Shown: piece by piece, positions 26,398 to 35,986 of the stretch
How positions within the stretch are numbered: the first letter of the stretch is position 1
Layout of the letters: each line of letters begins with the position of its first letter
Origin: Alphaproteobacteria bacterium
GTDB lineage: Bacteria; Pseudomonadota; Alphaproteobacteria; Micropepsales; Micropepsaceae
NCBI GenBank assembly: GCA_018971835.1
Contig: JAGWZW010000018.1
Coordinates: 1-49,492 of the forward strand
Direction: 5' to 3'
DNA length: 49,492 nt
The notes under the pieces: model-generated
What the model was told of the DNA's origin: nothing
The model's database searches: none
Seen by the model: only the letters and a program-made list of their open reading frames with translations
Position numbers and translations under genes: made by a program

Positions 26398-27290
26398 AGA
26401 ACGACCGCGCGGCCGGCGGCCGGCCGAGACTGCAGCGCTATTGGGATTTGCGCGCCGCCTGCAACTTCATCGGCGGCGGCACGGGGACGGGGCTCGTCAT
26501 CGCCGCCTCGGTACTGGCGATGTTCGGGAAGCCCTTCGTCGCGCCATTGCTGACGGGCCTGGTCTTCGTCGCCCTCGGACTGACTGCGATCCTGTTCGAG
26601 ATCGGCCGGCCGTGGCGGGCGCTCAACGTCTTCTTTCATCCGCAGACCTCGTGGATGACACGCGAAGGCGTGATGGCGCTGCCGCTGTTCGGCTTCGGCG
26701 CCGTGGCGCTGCTGCTCGCCTGGTTCGGTGGCTATGGCAATGCCGATCGGGCTCTGGCGGTATTCGCCGGGCTGACGGCTTGCGGCTTTCTGTATTGTCA
26801 GGCCCGCATCCTGCGCGCCGCCAAGGGCATTCCGGCCTGGCGGGACGCGGCGCTGACGCCCTTCATCCTCCTCACCGGGCTGAGCGAAGGCGCAGGCGTG
26901 CTTGCCCTTCTTGCGGCGTTCGGCTTTGCACCGGATGCCGTTTATGCCGCCGCGCTGCTGCTCTGCCTGCTGCGCCTGATTGCGTGGCAGCGTTACCGCG
27001 CCGGCCTCGCCCACCGCAATGCGCCCGAGGCCAGCCGCAAGGCGCTCGACGGCATTGGCTTGGCTTTCATTGGCTTAGGTCACGTTCTCGCGGCGCTCTT
27101 CCTCATCGCCGCGCTGGTGTGGCCGCCCATCGCCGCGGTCGCCATGATCGGCGGCGTGCTGCTCACGCTCGCCGGCTGGTTCTCCAAGGCCGTGCTTATC
27201 ACCCGCGCTGCCGCCACGCGCGGGCTGGCGATTCCGCGCACGCCGGTGCGCGGCCGGGGCGCCAGCCGCGCTGTCGCCGGCAACCGATGA
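26394..27290 (+). CDS. padD: Phenylacetyl-CoA:acceptor oxidoreductase, membrane subunit PadD
   Basis: A 298-residue, very hydrophobic protein with about eight membrane segments, resembling the DmsC/NrfD anchors that exchange electrons with quinone. The Azoarcus enzyme is membrane-bound, consistent with such a subunit. ATG at 26394 overlaps the padC stop. It converges on paaX, only 4 bp away, with no terminator between them. Confidence 0.87.
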   Translation: MKNDRAAGGRPRLQRYWDLRAACNFIGGGTGTGLVIAASVLAMFGKPFVAPLLTGLVFVALGLTAILFEIGRPWRALNVFFHPQTSWMTREGVMALPLFGFGAVALLLAWFGGYGNADRALAVFAGLTACGFLYCQARILRAAKGIPAWRDAALTPFILLTGLSEGAGVLALLAAFGFAPDAVYAAALLLCLLRLIAWQRYRAGLAHRNAPEASRKALDGIGLAFIGLGHVLAALFLIAALVWPPIAAVAMIGGVLLTLAGWFSKAVLITRAAATRGLAIPRTPVRGRGASRAVAGNR

Positions 27291-27294
27291 TCCG

Positions 27295-28221
27295 CTACAA
27301 CCCGCCGAAGCGCTCGGCATAGAACGGCGCCGCCACGGGCAGTGGACCTTCCGCCGTCTCCGCGGCGCTCATCAGATAGCGCTCGGCCGGCGCCTGGATC
27401 AGCCGGTAGAGATTGCGGCACAGCGCCCGCGCTGCCGCGCCCGGCCAGTCCGCAGGCAGCAATTCATCCGGCAGCACCGGATCGCGCAGCAGCACGCGGC
27501 GATAGCCGTGCACCAAAAGGATGCGCGCCAGAAAGCATTGCGCGGGATCGAGAGACTTCGAGGCTTCGAAGGCACGCCATAGCGGGCGGAAGGTTTCCAG
27601 AAAATCGTCGTAATCGGCGGCCAGGCGATCGACCTGCCAGCTACCCCGGATCACCTCGCGCAGCACTTCGGGCGACACCCAGGCGGGCGCCGCGCCGCGC
27701 ATGACCAGTGCCTTCTGCCCCACGCCGGCATCGAGCAGGGTCTGACGCAGCGCCGTTTCATCGGGATCGGGATGGAGCATCACGCCCGCCCCCAGCGGCC
27801 CGAAGCCCTGCCAGCCCAGTTCGCGGCGCAGGATTTCGCGCTCCTCGATATCCAGTGCGGTCAGCCCGGTGAACACCATCGTCCACAGCTTGTCCCAGCT
27901 GCGGGGCGCCGCGGAATAAAGCCGCTGATTGACGGCGTCGATCTGGTGCCGCCCTGATTCGGTGAGCGCGTAGAAGCTGCGCCGGCCGATCTGGCTGGCC
28001 GCCAGCCAATGCTCCTTGGCCAGCCGGAACACGCAGGTGCGCACGATCCGCTCGTTGAGGGCGAACGGTTCGAGCAGCTTGATCAGGCTGCCCAGCCAGA
28101 CGCTGCCGCCATGCGGATAGATGGCGTCGCCATAGACCGTGACGATCAGCGACTTGGCCTTGGGGCGCAGCCGCTCCAGGGCCTGCGTCGCAAGGTCTTC
28201 AATGCGCCGGGGCGTGGACAT
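27295..28221 (-). CDS. paaX: Phenylacetate operon repressor PaaX
   Basis: A 308-residue PaaX-family regulator, the normal length. It has an N-terminal winged-helix region (LIVTVYGDAIYPHGGSVWLGSLI, RIVRTCVFRLAKEHWL) and the C-terminal PaaX domain (FLARILLVHGYRRVLLRDPVLPDELLP). PaaX represses paa promoters and is released by phenylacetyl-CoA. It lies 23 bp after an isovaleryl-CoA dehydrogenase gene and converges on padD, away from the paa genes. ATG at 28221 (MSTPRRIEDL) is the family start; the longer open frame is antisense to the dehydrogenase. With the TetR gene, it gives two candidate phenylacetyl-CoA sensors. Confidence 0.9.
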   Translation of the reverse strand: MSTPRRIEDLATQALERLRPKAKSLIVTVYGDAIYPHGGSVWLGSLIKLLEPFALNERIVRTCVFRLAKEHWLAASQIGRRSFYALTESGRHQIDAVNQRLYSAAPRSWDKLWTMVFTGLTALDIEEREILRRELGWQGFGPLGAGVMLHPDPDETALRQTLLDAGVGQKALVMRGAAPAWVSPEVLREVIRGSWQVDRLAADYDDFLETFRPLWRAFEASKSLDPAQCFLARILLVHGYRRVLLRDPVLPDELLPADWPGAAARALCRNLYRLIQAPAERYLMSAAETAEGPLPVAAPFYAERFGGL

Positions 28222-28244
28222 GGCCCAGATATAGGGCAGTTCGC

Positions 28245-29417
28245 CTAGGCCGTCTCGCCGAAAAGTTCCCGTCCGATGAGCCAACGCCGGATCTCGGAGG
28301 TGCCCGCCCCGATCTCGTAGAGCTTGGCGTCGCGCAACAGCCGGCCGGTGGGATAGTCGTTGATGTAGCCGTTGCCGCCGAGGATCTGGATGGCCTCCAG
28401 CGCCAGCCTGGTGCCGTTCTCGGCGGCGTAGAGGATGGCGCCGGCAGCGTCCTTGCGCGTGGTCTTGCCCGCATCGCAGGCCTTCGCCACCGCGTAGACA
28501 TAGGACCGCGTGGCCGACAGCGTCACATACATGTCCGCCAGCTTGCCCTGCATCAGCTGGAAGGAGCCGATCGGCTCGCCGAACTGCTTGCGCTCGTGAA
28601 CGTAAGGGATCACCACGTCCATCGCCGCCTGCATGATGCCGACCGAACCGGCCGCCAGCACCGCGCGCTCGTAGTCCAGCCCGCTCATCAGCACGTTCAC
28701 CCCGCCGCCGACGCGGCCGAGCACGTTCTCCTCCGGCACCTCGCAATCGCTGAACACCAGCTCGCCGGTGTCGGAGCCGCGCATCCCGAGCTTGTCCAGC
28801 TTCTGCGCGGTCGAGAACCCCTTGAAGCCCTTCTCGATCAGGAAGGCGGTAATGCCGCGCGGCCCGGCATTCACATCCGTTTTGGCATAGACCACCAGCG
28901 TATCGGCCCCCGGCCCGTTGGTGATCCACATCTTGCTGCCGTTGAGGACGTAGCGGTCGCTCTTCTTGTCGGCGCGCAGCTTCATCGACACCACATCGGA
29001 ACCGGCACCCGGCTCGCTCATCGCCAGCGCGCCCAGATGCTCGCCGGAAATCAGCTTGGGCAGGTAGCGCTTCTTCTGCTCGGCGTTGCCGTTCTTGCGG
29101 ATCTGGTTGACGCAGAGATTGGAATGCGCGCCGTAAGACAGGCCGACCGAAGCGGAACCGCGGCTGATCTCTTCCATCGCCACGCAATGCTCGAGATAGC
29201 CGAGCCCGGCGCCGCCCCATTCCTCCTCCACCGTGATGCCGAGCACGCCGAGCGCGCCCAGCTCCGGCCACAGCTCGCGCGGGAAGGTGTTGGTGCGGTC
29301 GATCTCGGCGGCGCGCGGTGCGATCTTGTCGGAGGTGAAGCTGCGCACGCTGTCCCGCAGCATGTCGGCCGTTTCGCCCAGATCGAAATCGAGGCTGGGG
29401 TAGGAATTGGGGATCAT
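28245..29417 (-). CDS. ivd: Isovaleryl-CoA dehydrogenase
   Basis: A 390-residue acyl-CoA dehydrogenase whose length and motifs fit isovaleryl-CoA dehydrogenase of leucine catabolism. The probable catalytic Glu is in [13 protein letters not shown], the position specific to this subgroup rather than the C-terminal Glu of most acyl-CoA dehydrogenases. The FAD-contact region [16 protein letters not shown] and the end [21 protein letters not shown] are typical. It lies 54 bp downstream of an acyl-CoA synthetase gene. No other leucine-pathway gene is present, so a branched-chain acid from amine oxidation (isoamylamine to isovalerate) is a possible substrate source here. Confidence 0.85.
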   Translation of the reverse strand: MIPNSYPSLDFDLGETADMLRDSVRSFTSDKIAPRAAEIDRTNTFPRELWPELGALGVLGITVEEEWGGAGLGYLEHCVAMEEISRGSASVGLSYGAHSNLCVNQIRKNGNAEQKKRYLPKLISGEHLGALAMSEPGAGSDVVSMKLRADKKSDRYVLNGSKMWITNGPGADTLVVYAKTDVNAGPRGITAFLIEKGFKGFSTAQKLDKLGMRGSDTGELVFSDCEVPEENVLGRVGGGVNVLMSGLDYERAVLAAGSVGIMQAAMDVVIPYVHERKQFGEPIGSFQLMQGKLADMYVTLSATRSYVYAVAKACDAGKTTRKDAAGAILYAAENGTRLALEAIQILGGNGYINDYPTGRLLRDAKLYEIGAGTSEIRRWLIGRELFGETA

Positions 29418-29471
29418 GTCAGGGCTCCGGGTGGCACGCGGATCAGCATATAAAACGGGACCGGGCCTTCC

Positions 29472-31154
29472 TCAACCCTGCGCATTGGCCAGCCGCTCGG
29501 CCATCGCCTTGCGCATGACGAATTTCTGGATCTTGCCAGTGGCGGTCATCGGAAATTCGTCCACGAACAGGATATAGCGCGGCACCTTGTAGTGGGCGAT
29601 GCGCTCGCGGCAGAAGGCGCGGAAATCTTCTTCCGTTACGTCATGGCCGCTGCGCAATTTAATCCACGCGCATAGTTCCTCGCCGTATTTTTCGTCCGGC
29701 ACGCCGAACACCTGCACATCCTCGATGGCCGGATGGCGATAGAGATATTCCTCGACCTCGCGCGGATAGATGTTCTCACCGCCGCGGATCACCATGTCCT
29801 TGACGCGGCCGACGATGCGGCAATAGCCCTCGGCGTCGATGTCCGCCAGATCGCCGGTGTGCATCCAGCCCTCGGCATCGACCGCTTCGGCCGTGCGCTC
29901 GACGTCCTCCCAATAGCCCTTCATCACCGAATAGCCGCGCACCAGCAACTCGCCCGCCACCCCGCGCGGCACGGTGCCTCCGTCCGCGTCGATCACCTTG
30001 GCTTCCAGATGCGGCTGGATGCGGCCGACTGTGCTGACGCGCCGCGCGATGGGATCGTCGGTCGAAGTCTGGAAACTGACGGGGCTGGTTTCCGTCATGC
30101 CATAGGCGATGGTGATGTCGCGCATGTTCATGCGCTCCATCACCGCCTTCATCACCTCCACCGGACAAGGCGCGCCCGCCATGATGCCGGTGCGCAGCGT
30201 CGCCAGATCGTAGCGCGCAAAATCTGGATGCCCCATCTCCGCAATGAACATGGTGGGCACGCCGTAGAGCCCGGTGCAGCGCTCGGTCGCCACCGTTTCC
30301 AGCACCGCCAGCGGCTCGAAGCCCGCGGCCGGATAGATCATCGTCGCACCGTGCACCAGGCAGGCCAGATTGCCCATCACCATGCCGAAGCAATGATAGA
30401 GCGGCACCGGGATGCACAGCCGGTCGCCTTCGCGAAGGCCGATGGCGCGACCGACGAAATAGCCGTTGTTGAGCACGTTGCGGTGAGACAGCGTCGCGCC
30501 CTTGGGCAGCCCGGTAGTGCCGCTGGTGAACTGGATGTTGATGGCGTCGGTGCAATCGAGGCCCGTGGAAAGCTTTGCCAGCGCCGCCTGCTCGCCCGCG
30601 CCGCCCAGCTTCGCCAGCACCTCAAAGTCGAGCCAGCCCGCGCGCGGCCCGCCGCCGATCCTGATGACGGCGGAAAGCTGCGGCAAGCCCTCGGCCTTGA
30701 GCGCGCCGGGCTTGCTTTGCGCGATCTCCGGCGCCAGCGCCTCCACCATCTCCAGATAGCGGCTGGTCTTGAAGCTCTCCGCGGCCACCAGCGCCTTCAC
30801 GCCCACCTTGTTCAGCGTGTATTCGGCCTCCGCGGTGCGATAGGCCGGATTGATGTTGACCAGGATCATGCCGGCGAGCGCCGTGGCGAACTGGGTGATC
30901 GCCCATTCGGCATTGTTGGGCGACCAGATGCCGACGCGGTCGCCCGGCTTCAGCCCGAGAGCCAAGAGGCCGCACGCCACCGCCTCCGCGCGATCGCGCA
31001 ACTGCCGATAGGTCAGCCGCACATTCTGATGCACGGAGACGATAGCCTCGCGCTCGCCCCAGCGCCCGACCGCCGCCTCCAGCGCCCGGCCGATGGTCAG
31101 GTCCAGCAACGGCGGGCCATCCGCCCCGCGCACAACGCTAAGCTCGTCGCTCAT
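29472..31154 (-). CDS. Acyl-CoA synthetase (ACSF2-like)
   Basis: A 560-residue adenylate-forming CoA ligase. The P-loop is [16 protein letters not shown], with YGMTETSPV, the core [12 protein letters not shown] and the C-terminal lysine region [10 protein letters not shown]. It resembles medium/branched-chain fatty acyl-CoA synthetases. Just upstream of isovaleryl-CoA dehydrogenase, it may activate isovalerate or a related acid. Substrate cannot be assigned from sequence. Confidence 0.82.
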   Translation of the reverse strand: MSDELSVVRGADGPPLLDLTIGRALEAAVGRWGEREAIVSVHQNVRLTYRQLRDRAEAVACGLLALGLKPGDRVGIWSPNNAEWAITQFATALAGMILVNINPAYRTAEAEYTLNKVGVKALVAAESFKTSRYLEMVEALAPEIAQSKPGALKAEGLPQLSAVIRIGGGPRAGWLDFEVLAKLGGAGEQAALAKLSTGLDCTDAINIQFTSGTTGLPKGATLSHRNVLNNGYFVGRAIGLREGDRLCIPVPLYHCFGMVMGNLACLVHGATMIYPAAGFEPLAVLETVATERCTGLYGVPTMFIAEMGHPDFARYDLATLRTGIMAGAPCPVEVMKAVMERMNMRDITIAYGMTETSPVSFQTSTDDPIARRVSTVGRIQPHLEAKVIDADGGTVPRGVAGELLVRGYSVMKGYWEDVERTAEAVDAEGWMHTGDLADIDAEGYCRIVGRVKDMVIRGGENIYPREVEEYLYRHPAIEDVQVFGVPDEKYGEELCAWIKLRSGHDVTEEDFRAFCRERIAHYKVPRYILFVDEFPMTATGKIQKFVMRKAMAERLANAQG

Positions 31155-31233
31155 CGACGGCGTTCCACTTCCCTGGTGCCTCGCAGTCTAGCGCGGCCGC
31201 TCCGCCCGCGAAACCGTCCGGCCTTGGCGACGC

Positions 31234-32727
31234 TTATAGCGCCGCCGTCACCGCCTTGACCTCGGTATAGGCGTGGAACACCTCCTCACCCATCTCGCGG
31301 CCCCAGCCCGACTGCTTGAAGCCGCCGAACGGCAGCGCCGCATCGAGCGCGTTGTGGCAGTTGATCCACACCGAGCCGGCGCGGATGCGCGTGGCCAGCT
31401 TGTGGGCGATGGAGATGTCGCGCGTCCAGATGCTGGCGGCCAGGCCATAGGGCGTGTTGTTGGCCATCGCGGCGATGCGGTCCAGATCGTCGTCGTCGAA
31501 GCGTTCGGCGCACAGCACCGGCCCGAAGATCTCCTCGCGCACCACGGTCATGTCCTTGTGCGTGCCGGCCAGCACCGTGGGCTGCACGAAATAGCCCAGG
31601 CCGTTGGGCGCATTGCCGCCGGTGACGACCGCGGCCCCTTCCTTGCGGCCCTTCTCGATATAGCCCATGACGCGAGCGCGCTGTTCCTCCGACACCAGCG
31701 GCCCCATCTCGGTCGCCGGGTTGAGGCTGGAACCGAGTTTGATCTTGCTGGCGATTTCGGCCACGCCCTCCACCACCTTGTCGAACACGCTGCGATGCGC
31801 ATAGAGCCGCGAACCGGCCGAACACACCTCGCCCTGGTTGAAGAAAATCGCGCCCGCCGCGCCCGGCACGACCTGCGCCACGTCCACATCCGGAAAGACC
31901 ACCATCGGCGACTTGCCGCCCAACTCCAGCGACAGGCGCTTGAGGTTTCCGGCGGCGGCCTTGACGATCAGCTTGCCCACCTCGGTGGAGCCGGTGAAGG
32001 CAATCTTGTCGATCCCGTCGTGCGCGCACATCGCCGCGCCGGCCGTCTCGCCGAAGCCGGAGATGATGTTGACCACGCCCGGCGGCAATCCCGCCTCCTG
32101 AATCAGTTCGGCCAGACGCAGCGCGGACAACGGCGTCTGCTCCGCCGATTTCAGCACCATCGTGCAGCCCGCCGCCAGCGCCGGCGCCAGTTTCCACGCC
32201 GCCAGCAGCAGCGGGAAGTTCCACGGCACGATGTGGCCGACCACGCCCACCGGCTCGCGCAGCGTGTAGGAGAGATAATCGCCCGGCGCCGACAGCGGAA
32301 TGGTGCGCCCGCCCAGCTTGGTCGCCCAGCCGGACATGTAGCGGAACATCTCGGCGCTGTAGGCCACGTCCACCACGCGCGCGATGGTGACCGGCTTGCC
32401 GTTGTCCAGCGCCTCGATCTCCGCCAGTTCCTGCGCGTGTCTGTCGATCAGTTCGCCGATCTTCCAGATCAGCGCCTGGCGCTCGGCCGGTTTCATGCGC
32501 GGCCAGGGCCCCGTGTCGAACGCCCTGCGGGCGGCGGCCACGGCCGCATCGACGTCGCGGTGATCGGCTTCGCAGACGCGGGCAAGCGCGTTGCCCGTCG
32601 ACGGATCGACCACCTCGAACGTCTTGCCCGAAATCGACTCGACGAATTCGCCGCCGATCAGGAACCGCTTCGCGCGGGATAGAAATGCCTGCGCTGCGCC
32701 GCCCGGCTTCATCACCGTTGAATCCAT
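31234..32727 (-). CDS. NAD-dependent aldehyde dehydrogenase, possibly phenylacetaldehyde dehydrogenase
   Basis: A 497-residue class 1/2-type aldehyde dehydrogenase. The catalytic Glu is in LELGGKSP and the nucleophilic Cys in FFNQGEVCSAGSR; the cofactor loop is FTGSTEVGKLI. Length matches FeaB-type phenylacetaldehyde dehydrogenase (about 499). Its gene follows the TonB receptor by 25 bp, so the two are probably co-transcribed. With an amine dehydrogenase cluster a few kb away that releases aldehydes, and phenylacetate genes on the other side, oxidation of phenylacetaldehyde to phenylacetate is the most economical role, but betaine or aliphatic aldehydes cannot be excluded. Confidence 0.85.
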   Translation of the reverse strand: MDSTVMKPGGAAQAFLSRAKRFLIGGEFVESISGKTFEVVDPSTGNALARVCEADHRDVDAAVAAARRAFDTGPWPRMKPAERQALIWKIGELIDRHAQELAEIEALDNGKPVTIARVVDVAYSAEMFRYMSGWATKLGGRTIPLSAPGDYLSYTLREPVGVVGHIVPWNFPLLLAAWKLAPALAAGCTMVLKSAEQTPLSALRLAELIQEAGLPPGVVNIISGFGETAGAAMCAHDGIDKIAFTGSTEVGKLIVKAAAGNLKRLSLELGGKSPMVVFPDVDVAQVVPGAAGAIFFNQGEVCSAGSRLYAHRSVFDKVVEGVAEIASKIKLGSSLNPATEMGPLVSEEQRARVMGYIEKGRKEGAAVVTGGNAPNGLGYFVQPTVLAGTHKDMTVVREEIFGPVLCAERFDDDDLDRIAAMANNTPYGLAASIWTRDISIAHKLATRIRAGSVWINCHNALDAALPFGGFKQSGWGREMGEEVFHAYTEVKAVTAAL

Positions 32728-32752
32728 CGTAACCTCCAGGAACCCTTGCTAG

Positions 32753-35065
32753 TTAGAAGTTGTATGTTGCTTCGAAGCCGAACATCCGGCGCTCGCCGAA
32801 CACGCGCTGCGTGAAGCCGAGACTCGAGACGTCGATCATGTTGTTGTAGTAGTGCTTGTCGAACGCGTTGGTGACGAAGGCGCTGAGCGTCCATTGCCCG
32901 CTCGGCAGCGTGTAATCGACGTGAAAGTTCTGCAGCCAGAAGCCGGGCTGGTAGGTCGAAGGCGCGTTCGAAATGTTATAATAAACGCCCGTGCGCCAGT
33001 TGAAGTCCGTCTCCAGCGAAACGTTGCCGCCGAACGAGGGCACGAAGTCGTACTTCACCCGGCCGAGGAAGCTGAACTTCGGCGCCTGCGACATGCGGCG
33101 GTCCGCAAACGAACCATCCGGCAGCGGCACACTTTTGGCTGTCGCATCGAGGAACGAAGCGCCCAAATCCACCAGCAGCCCGTCGATCGGCAGGATGCTG
33201 GCCTGGATTTCACCGCCCGAAATCTTCGCTGGCGTGTTGAAGACGATTTGCGTCAGGCCCTGGAAGTTGAAAGCCTGATAGCCCTGGTAGTTGTAATAGA
33301 AGACGTCCGCGTTGAGGCGCGCGCGGTGATTGAAGAACTCCGACTTGATACCGAGTTCGGAGGCCGAGATGCGCTCCTCATTGAACTTGAACTGGCTCGG
33401 GTCGATGCCCGGCCCGCCGCCGGGATTGTAGCCGGTAAGCGGCGCGTTGAAGCCGCCCGCCTTGATGCCGCGGTTCCAGGTGATATAGGTCATGACGTTG
33501 TCGGTGACGTGCCAGTTCAGGCCCGCACGCGCCGACCAGTCGCCCTTGTGCAGGCGCGCCAGGCCGCCGTAGAGCGCCTGATTGAAGGCGTAGCTTACCA
33601 GCGGCGGCGAGGTGAAATCCTCGCTGCCCAGGATGTTCGAGGTGAAATCGTACGTCTTGTCCTCGACGCTCCAGCGTCCGCCCAGGGTGAAGGTCAGGCT
33701 CTTCAGGATATCGTATTCGAACTGCGCGAACGGCGCGTAGGACGTCGTTGTGAGATTGTAGGGATCGTCATAGGCCACTGGTCCGCCAAACACCGGCCCG
33801 ATGGTCACGCCTTCGCGGTAGTGGCCGAGAATGTGCAGGTAGTAGAAGCCCGCCACCCAGCGCAACGAACCGTCCGCCCCGTTATCGAGCCGGATTTCCT
33901 GCGATTCCTGGCTGACATTGGTGTGCGTAAAATAATGCACTTCGTCGATTGGCGTCGAGGCGCTGTCCTCGGCATAAGACTTGTTGAACTTCGAATAGTC
34001 CGTGATCGAGGTCAGGTTGAGGCCGTCGAAGCTGTATTTGGCAATCAGCGTGGCGCCGCCGGTGGAATCCCTGTTGTGTCCCAGGAAGGCCGCCGAGCCG
34101 GTATAGAACGGATCGGTGTTCTTGTAACCGGCCATGTCGCAGCCGGCGCAAGTGCCGAAGACATCGACATTGCCCGGCACCGCCCTGCCCAGCAGGTGGT
34201 TGGTGGGATCCTGATACGATGCCAACTCGCTGTAGAAGCCGGAGCGCGAATTCTGCTTGGCGCCGCGCAGGATCACGCGCAGCGAAAAATCCTCCGTCGG
34301 CTTATAGAGCGCCTGCAGCCGGGCCGCCTGCGCATTCTCGTTCATCGGATCCTTGCCGTTGGCCAGCGTGTTCTTGAGCCAGGCATTGCCGTAGTTCGCC
34401 GCCACCGACAGGCGCATATCCAGATGATCGGCCACCGGTCCGCTGACGGCACCTTCCAGGTGCGTGCGTTCATAGGAGCCGATCCCGACGGTGACGTAAC
34501 CTTCCAGATCGTCCGTCGGCGGTTTGGAAAAATACTGCACCAGGCCGCCCGTCGCATTGCGGCCGAACAGCGTGCCCTGCGGCCCGCGCAGCACTTCGAC
34601 GCGCTCGGTATCGAACAACAGGCCGCCGGTGCCCGCAGCCTGGCTCATATAGACTTCGTCGAAATAGACCGCCACCGGGCTTTCCTGATGCTCGGAAAAG
34701 TCGTTCTGGCTGACACCACGGATGCTGAAGAAATTGTCCGAATTGGTGTTGGGAGAGATCACCTGTACGCCGGGCGTGAGGTCGGCCACATCCGTCGTGC
34801 TGACGATGTGCATCTGCTGAACATCTGCCGCACTCAGCGCATCAGCGGAACCGCCGAAGTCCTGGAGATTCTCAACGCGCTTGTTCGCCGTCACCACGAT
34901 GGTTTCGACGCTGGTCATGTCCGCGGCGCCTGGCGCGTTGCTGCCTGCTGCCGCCAGCGCGGGTGGCGCTCCAGCCATCATCAGCATGATTGCCAGCACG
35001 GTCCGTGACGGAACGATCGTGGGCGGAACGATTTTGCGCGTATGTAATGAAATATTATATGCCAT
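32753..35065 (-). CDS. TonB-dependent outer-membrane receptor
   Basis: A 770-residue receptor. It has an N-terminal signal peptide (about 1-38), a TonB-box-like VETIVVTANKR, a plug domain with VEVLRGPQGTLFGRNATGG, and a 22-strand-type barrel ending in the C-terminal aromatic residue (EATYNF). The best start is ATG at 35065, with an AGGGGCGAG upstream; the longer frame upstream is not supported. Receptors of this sphingomonad type commonly import organic substrates as well as iron chelates. Linkage to the aldehyde dehydrogenase points to uptake of an amine or aromatic substrate, which is an inference. Confidence 0.88.
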   Translation of the reverse strand: MAYNISLHTRKIVPPTIVPSRTVLAIMLMMAGAPPALAAAGSNAPGAADMTSVETIVVTANKRVENLQDFGGSADALSAADVQQMHIVSTTDVADLTPGVQVISPNTNSDNFFSIRGVSQNDFSEHQESPVAVYFDEVYMSQAAGTGGLLFDTERVEVLRGPQGTLFGRNATGGLVQYFSKPPTDDLEGYVTVGIGSYERTHLEGAVSGPVADHLDMRLSVAANYGNAWLKNTLANGKDPMNENAQAARLQALYKPTEDFSLRVILRGAKQNSRSGFYSELASYQDPTNHLLGRAVPGNVDVFGTCAGCDMAGYKNTDPFYTGSAAFLGHNRDSTGGATLIAKYSFDGLNLTSITDYSKFNKSYAEDSASTPIDEVHYFTHTNVSQESQEIRLDNGADGSLRWVAGFYYLHILGHYREGVTIGPVFGGPVAYDDPYNLTTTSYAPFAQFEYDILKSLTFTLGGRWSVEDKTYDFTSNILGSEDFTSPPLVSYAFNQALYGGLARLHKGDWSARAGLNWHVTDNVMTYITWNRGIKAGGFNAPLTGYNPGGGPGIDPSQFKFNEERISASELGIKSEFFNHRARLNADVFYYNYQGYQAFNFQGLTQIVFNTPAKISGGEIQASILPIDGLLVDLGASFLDATAKSVPLPDGSFADRRMSQAPKFSFLGRVKYDFVPSFGGNVSLETDFNWRTGVYYNISNAPSTYQPGFWLQNFHVDYTLPSGQWTLSAFVTNAFDKHYYNNMIDVSSLGFTQRVFGERRMFGFEATYNF

Positions 35066-35193
35066 TCGTTTCTCGCCCCTGTTGCGGGGCGCCCCCTCAA
35101 AAATCCGCATCGAAAAGCGTGTCAGACGTTGCAGCGCACCTCCGAAACCTGACAAGATCGCCGTATTGCAGAGGGTATGGCCGAAGGCAGAAC

Positions 35194-35206
35194 GGTGACA
35201 ATCACC
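35194..35206. promoter_or_regulatory. Palindrome between the TonB receptor and response-regulator genes
   Basis: GGTGA-CAA-TCACC is a perfect 5-3-5 inverted repeat in the 252-bp divergent gap (35066-35317). It may be an operator for the adjacent LuxR-type regulator. The gap also has a GGGGCGCCCC palindrome at 35086-35095; no clear -10/-35 pair or small gene was seen. Confidence 0.4.
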
Positions 35207-35317
35207 AGTAAGTGCAATGCGTTGGGGAACCAGCGGATTTCGTTGCAAGTCGGCCGAAAAATCCGTAACGATTATTGTGCCTTGGCGTCCGCATGAGACG
35301 ACAGCGGAGGACGATAC

Positions 35318-35977
35318 GTGGCTTGCTTTCTTGTTGCCGATGACCATCCCCTGTTTCGCGAGGCGGTGTGCCTGTTGCTCGGCCAGCTGGAAAAGGGCGC
35401 ATCGTGTTGCGAAGCAGCAAATCTGCAAGAGGCAACGGCCCTGCTCGAAACCTCAGGACCGTTCGACCTGATCCTGCTCGATCTCAACATGCCCGGTTCC
35501 GATGCGCTGAGCGGCCTTCAAGTGCTCCACGGTCTGACGCCCGAAACGCCGATCGCCATCATTTCCCACTCCGAGGATGGCGCGCTGATCGAGCAGGGCA
35601 TCGCTTGCGGTGCGGTCGGCTATATTCCCAAGTCGCTCTCGCACGATGCGATCCTGCAGGCGCTCAAGACGATTCTGGCCGGCGGCGTCTATCTGCCGCC
35701 CGGCGTGGAGCAGCGTATCTGCCTGAAGAGCCCGGGCGATGCTTCGGCGCAGCCGGCCGGGCAATCGCTGATGGAGAGCCTGACGCCGCGCCAGCGCGCC
35801 GTACTGGAGTTGCTGGCGCGCGGCCGTGCCAACAAGCAGATCGCCGACGAACTGGCGATCAGCGAATGGACAGTGAAGGCGCACATCTCCGCGATTCTGC
35901 GCAAGCTGGGCGCGCAGAGCCGGCTGGAAGCGGTCGTCATCGCGCGCCGCCTGAATCCGGCCGGCGCGCTGGCCTGA
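35318..35977 (+). CDS. NarL/LuxR-type response regulator
   Basis: A 219-residue two-domain regulator. The receiver domain has acidic Asp8/Asp9, phospho-acceptor Asp55 (LILLDLNMPG) and the conserved Lys in YIPKSL. The C-terminal LuxR helix-turn-helix runs from about 150 (LTPRQRAVLELLARGRANKQIADEL...). The start is GTG at 35318, preceded by GCGGAGGA. It ends 9 bp from the convergent hybrid kinase gene, its likely partner. It is also divergent from the TonB receptor operon, a likely target. Confidence 0.92.
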   Translation: MACFLVADDHPLFREAVCLLLGQLEKGASCCEAANLQEATALLETSGPFDLILLDLNMPGSDALSGLQVLHGLTPETPIAIISHSEDGALIEQGIACGAVGYIPKSLSHDAILQALKTILAGGVYLPPGVEQRICLKSPGDASAQPAGQSLMESLTPRQRAVLELLARGRANKQIADELAISEWTVKAHISAILRKLGAQSRLEAVVIARRLNPAGALA

Positions 35978-35986
35978 AGGCGCCGC

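Noticed and set aside
32852..35008. 718-residue open frame antisense to the TonB receptor
   Set aside because: Composition typical of antisense frames in GC-rich DNA; the receptor has signal peptide, plug and C-terminal aromatic residue.
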